This document shows positions 61,501-64,000 of a stretch of DNA of 64,000 bases, piece by piece. The notes beneath the pieces were generated by a model that was given only the letters and a program-made list of their open reading frames with translations, did no database searches and was not told where the DNA came from. Source of the DNA: Rhabdornis inornatus (lineage: Eukaryota > Chordata > Aves > Passeriformes > Rhabdornithidae); assembly GCA_013397075.1 (NCBI GenBank), contig VWZS01000654.1:1947231-2011230 (forward strand), in the 5' to 3' direction. The translations under genes were made by a program, and so were the position numbers. Position 1 is the first letter of the stretch; each line of letters opens with the position of its first letter.

Positions 61501-64000
61501 TTGTTTGGGCACCTTTCTGCTTTGGAGAGCTTAGATATAAAATGATAACTTACGCTAAATACTCAGAATTGCAGAATTGCTTGTCACAGTAAAGAAAAAC
61601 AAAAAACAACATTAAACATTATTACTGATCAGAATTACCCTTCAATCAAAACATAACGTTTCCCTCAGGGCAGGGACTGTTCTATTTTATTTTGTGCAAT
61701 TCCTGGTTTAATGGTTTCAGACTTCATCAAAGCCTTTACACACTGCCAAAGTATCTTCAACAGTAATAAAAATTACTATGTTTCTCATTCACTTTGGTGA
61801 GCTTTCCAGTTCTCAGTGATTACATGCTACATTAAGTTTTTTCATTAATCAACTTTAAATTATTACTGACAAACATACATCAATGGCTTCTTGTCCTAGC
61901 ACTATGGAGTAATGAATTTGGAAAGTAATAGATTTATAAAGCTTTAGTGTCTTGCAGCTTAACACGTACACGTCTGAAATCATCCACTGCACTGACGTGA
62001 TGAGGAAATAGGCCCACCCAAAATACAGCTTTTCTCATTGCATCAGCAAACATATACTCCAGTATTTCAGTCTTCCTTAAGAGTTACTAGTAGAACAAGA
62101 ATAGCCATAGCAGCTTTCCAGACAAACAAACGTAAGCAAAGATATCCAGATAAGCAGACAGAATAACAATTCCATCAAAAAAACAAAAATTAAAAAACCA
62201 CTTCCAGACAAAGAAATAGAGAAGAAAGAAATGTGTATGGAACAAGAGCCATGGTGAAAAAGAGCAGCACAAGCTGGGACAGGAGGAACTTGATAACTTC
62301 ACCAAAGTAGCTGATGCAAACATTCAAACGATGAATTCTAACAGTCTTCATCAGCTCACCAGGGACAATTCAATTGTGTGAAGGATAAGCAAGGAAAATC
62401 GGAAAAAATTATCAGCAAAACCTTTTCAGGAGTACAGAACAGCTGAACATAACAGGAAATAAATTTCAACACACTCAAGCATCCCAGCTTAGGCCTCCTG
62501 TTGCAATTAAGGACACAAATGAGAAAATGACATATTTAAATGAGAAGTACAACTAGGGAAAATGCTGAAAGTTTGAGATGATGAAATGGTTAATAAAACT
62601 CTTGGATTTTCACAGATTATGAGGCAAGCCTCCAGAAAAGTCTCCAGATCAGTAGATAAAATGGGGAAATGCCCCTGCATGTCTAGAAAATGCTAAGGAG
62701 AGCCAATCTAACAGCTGCAGCAATTTCAGACTCTTCTTTCGGTGACAAGTCTCTGTCTAGATGATCTTGTACACAGTTAGGGAAATAGTTGGGATGAGGC
62801 TGTTCATACAGTCAACAGATTCCAAATAAGACAATCATGTGACAGAGCACAGTCATCACAGCACCGACAAGTACTACTAGTACTAACTGCTATCACAAAA
62901 CATTGTAATACCAAAAGATCGTTTGACTTTTTCTTCACAATTATCTTTGGGATGCCCTGTACTGCTATGCTGTACTAAAATGAATTGTTAACATAATTAA
63001 GATCCTTCAACCAAGAAGCAGAATGTACAGTTGAAGTAAATGAGAAAACAAGTGGAGAAAAGTGATTCAGAATAGGTAGGAGTTTTAAAGACAGTATCAG
63101 TCACTCACCTTCACCACAAGGCATGGTTGGTGATCTTATTGTGAGAGACAGTGCATCAGCTACAACCCAGACACTTCCAGGACAATAGACTAAATTACCT
63201 GCATTTTGCTGACAATGGAGCTCTGCTAAGAGGCAATTCAGCCAACATGCAGATAAAGACTAAAGAAAGTATCCAGCTTTGCAAGAAAAGACTGAGTTGT
63301 TAATCAGTTATGATTAAATAAATCCCATGAGAAATCCCAGCAACTTTTAACTCAAGGATTGCTTTAGAGTCAAAACAACACAAAAAATTAGCCAATTCAC
63401 ACGCCAGCATCGTGCAAGGTTCTACAGAAAGCAGTCAGCTGGCAAGCTCGAAACTGCATTCTCCAGCTTGAATGTGTTCAGTGAATAGCCTTTTTAAGGC
63501 TTTGTCAAAAAACTCCAACATGGATGGTGGATATTTCCATTTGATACTGTAGTGCAGTGATCTGTGGAACAACTGGGACTAGGAGAAGGTTTGTACCTGC
63601 CTTGTGGGCTGGTGAATTTCACCTGATATTTGCTGGCAACAGAGAATTATCAGACTTGAGATATTTGGCTTCAAACCTGAGTCATGGATAAGAGTATTTT
63701 ATATGTGCTTCCTTGGTCATGCCACTGCCCTGACTTTAAGGCAGGTCTGCTGCCTTCTCCCTGCTCCAGGTCTTCTCCTGGCTCTATCAGTCTGCTCCAG
63801 AGTTTCCTCCCTCACTTGGCAGAGTTGTGAACAGCCACAAACAGTGATTCTTAACAAGACTATCGGGAAGCCTATCCCAGATGCACCACCAGTAGCATCC
63901 TCCTGGGATTTTTGTTCCTATAGACAAACAGCAACTGGATACATCCCATTCATTATTAGAAAACTACCCCAGAATGGAGTAAAGGCTGATGTAAAACCTA
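55426..64000 (+). CDS. TM4SF (L6 tetraspan) family gene, 5' part only
   Basis: Two coding exons are visible, 55,426-55,596 and 59,093-59,158, joining in phase 0 to give 79 residues. The start MCTGKCSKCIGITLFPLAVC matches the L6 family N-terminus (MCTGKCA+C.G). The remaining exons (helices 3 and 4 and the large loop) are not in the window. The family forms membrane scaffolds that act with integrins and related receptors at the cell surface. The cysteine-rich short loop after helix 2 (GAGGAGCCANRCG) recalls TM4SF5 more than TM4SF1 or TM4SF4, but only 79 residues can be compared, so no symbol is assigned. TM4SF genes neighbour CP in human. Confidence 0.85.
58194..58219 (+). repeat. GATT microsatellite
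   Basis: About six GATT units, one changed to GACT, in intron 1 of the TM4SF gene after a T-rich run. Confidence 0.85.
58585..58633 (+). repeat. A-rich low-complexity tract
   Basis: A run of A with scattered C, in intron 1 of the TM4SF gene. Confidence 0.85.
59093..59158 (+). CDS. TM4SF exon 2: end of helix 2 and CC motif loop
   Basis: 22 codons in phase 0 to 0, between CTTTTCTTACAG and GTAAGT. It encodes VILPAFMMLGAGGAGCCANR then CG. The CC..RC pattern is the conserved cytoplasmic cysteine motif of L6 proteins (compare GCCG..CG or GCCGNRC). It is too short to stand alone; the call rests on the join with exon 1. Confidence 0.85.
59159..64000 (+). other. Start of intron 2 of the TM4SF gene, to window end
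   Basis: Follows the GTAAGT donor at 59,159. I looked for the next L6 exon (a helix 3 followed by a GP.C motif) and did not find it. The only repeat recognised is a CR1 tail near 60,750. Confidence 0.65.
60748..60860 (-). mobile_element. CR1 LINE 3' tail
   Basis: AGAATCATTAAGGTTGGAAA, then CTCCAAGTCCATCAAGTCCA and CACCATGCCCACTAAAC. This is a CR1 3' end in antisense, with the usual tail duplicated as AGAATCAGGAGAATTGCAG. Confidence 0.8.

Noticed and set aside
1..64000. Prokaryotic-type operons, CRISPR arrays, tRNA or rRNA genes
   Set aside because: No direct-repeat spacer array, no tRNA or rRNA pattern and no compact operon were seen; splicing and CR1 content show vertebrate DNA.

Overview
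The window is vertebrate nuclear DNA, almost certainly from a bird and probably a passerine. Protein-coding signal comes as short exons with GT-AG borders spread over tens of kilobases. The interspersed repeats are mainly CR1 LINE 3' ends, several ending in the bird-typical 'attctatgattctatg' type tail. One long LTR-like block resembles an LTR that I associate with songbird genomes (recognised from memory, not searched).

Left part (about 1-36,450): after CR1-bearing intergenic DNA (1-3,900), one large gene occupies the minus strand. I could place 20 coding exons, from the ATG at 36,340 to the TAA ending at 4,043. All 19 introns join in compatible phases and the sum is 3,498 nt (1,165 codons plus stop). 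The product is a six-domain multicopper ferroxidase of the ceruloplasmin/hephaestin family. It has a signal peptide, all eight trinuclear-cluster histidines, three complete type 1 copper sites, a glycosylatable stalk, one C-terminal membrane helix and a short cytosolic tail. It is therefore a membrane-anchored ferroxidase, not secreted ceruloplasmin. Because it lies beside a TM4SF gene, as CP does in human 3q24-q25, the best identity is the ceruloplasmin/hephaestin-like paralogue of the CP locus (CPHL1-type), not HEPH or HEPHL1.

Middle part (about 36,450-53,190): roughly 17 kb without a recognisable gene. It holds CR1 fragments, old SINE-like sequence, simple repeats and a small cluster of octamer (ATTTGCAT) motifs.

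Right part (53,191-64,000): a 1.9 kb LTR-like element on the minus strand lies just upstream of a plus-strand gene of the four-transmembrane L6 (TM4SF) family. Only its first two coding exons (55,426-55,596 and 59,093-59,158) are in the window; the rest must lie beyond 64,000.

Functionally, the ferroxidase would oxidise Fe(II) to Fe(III) at the cell surface during iron export, using copper. The TM4SF protein is a membrane scaffold. Nothing in the sequence ties the two together beyond conserved neighbourhood. The two genes are divergently transcribed (head to head), about 19 kb apart.
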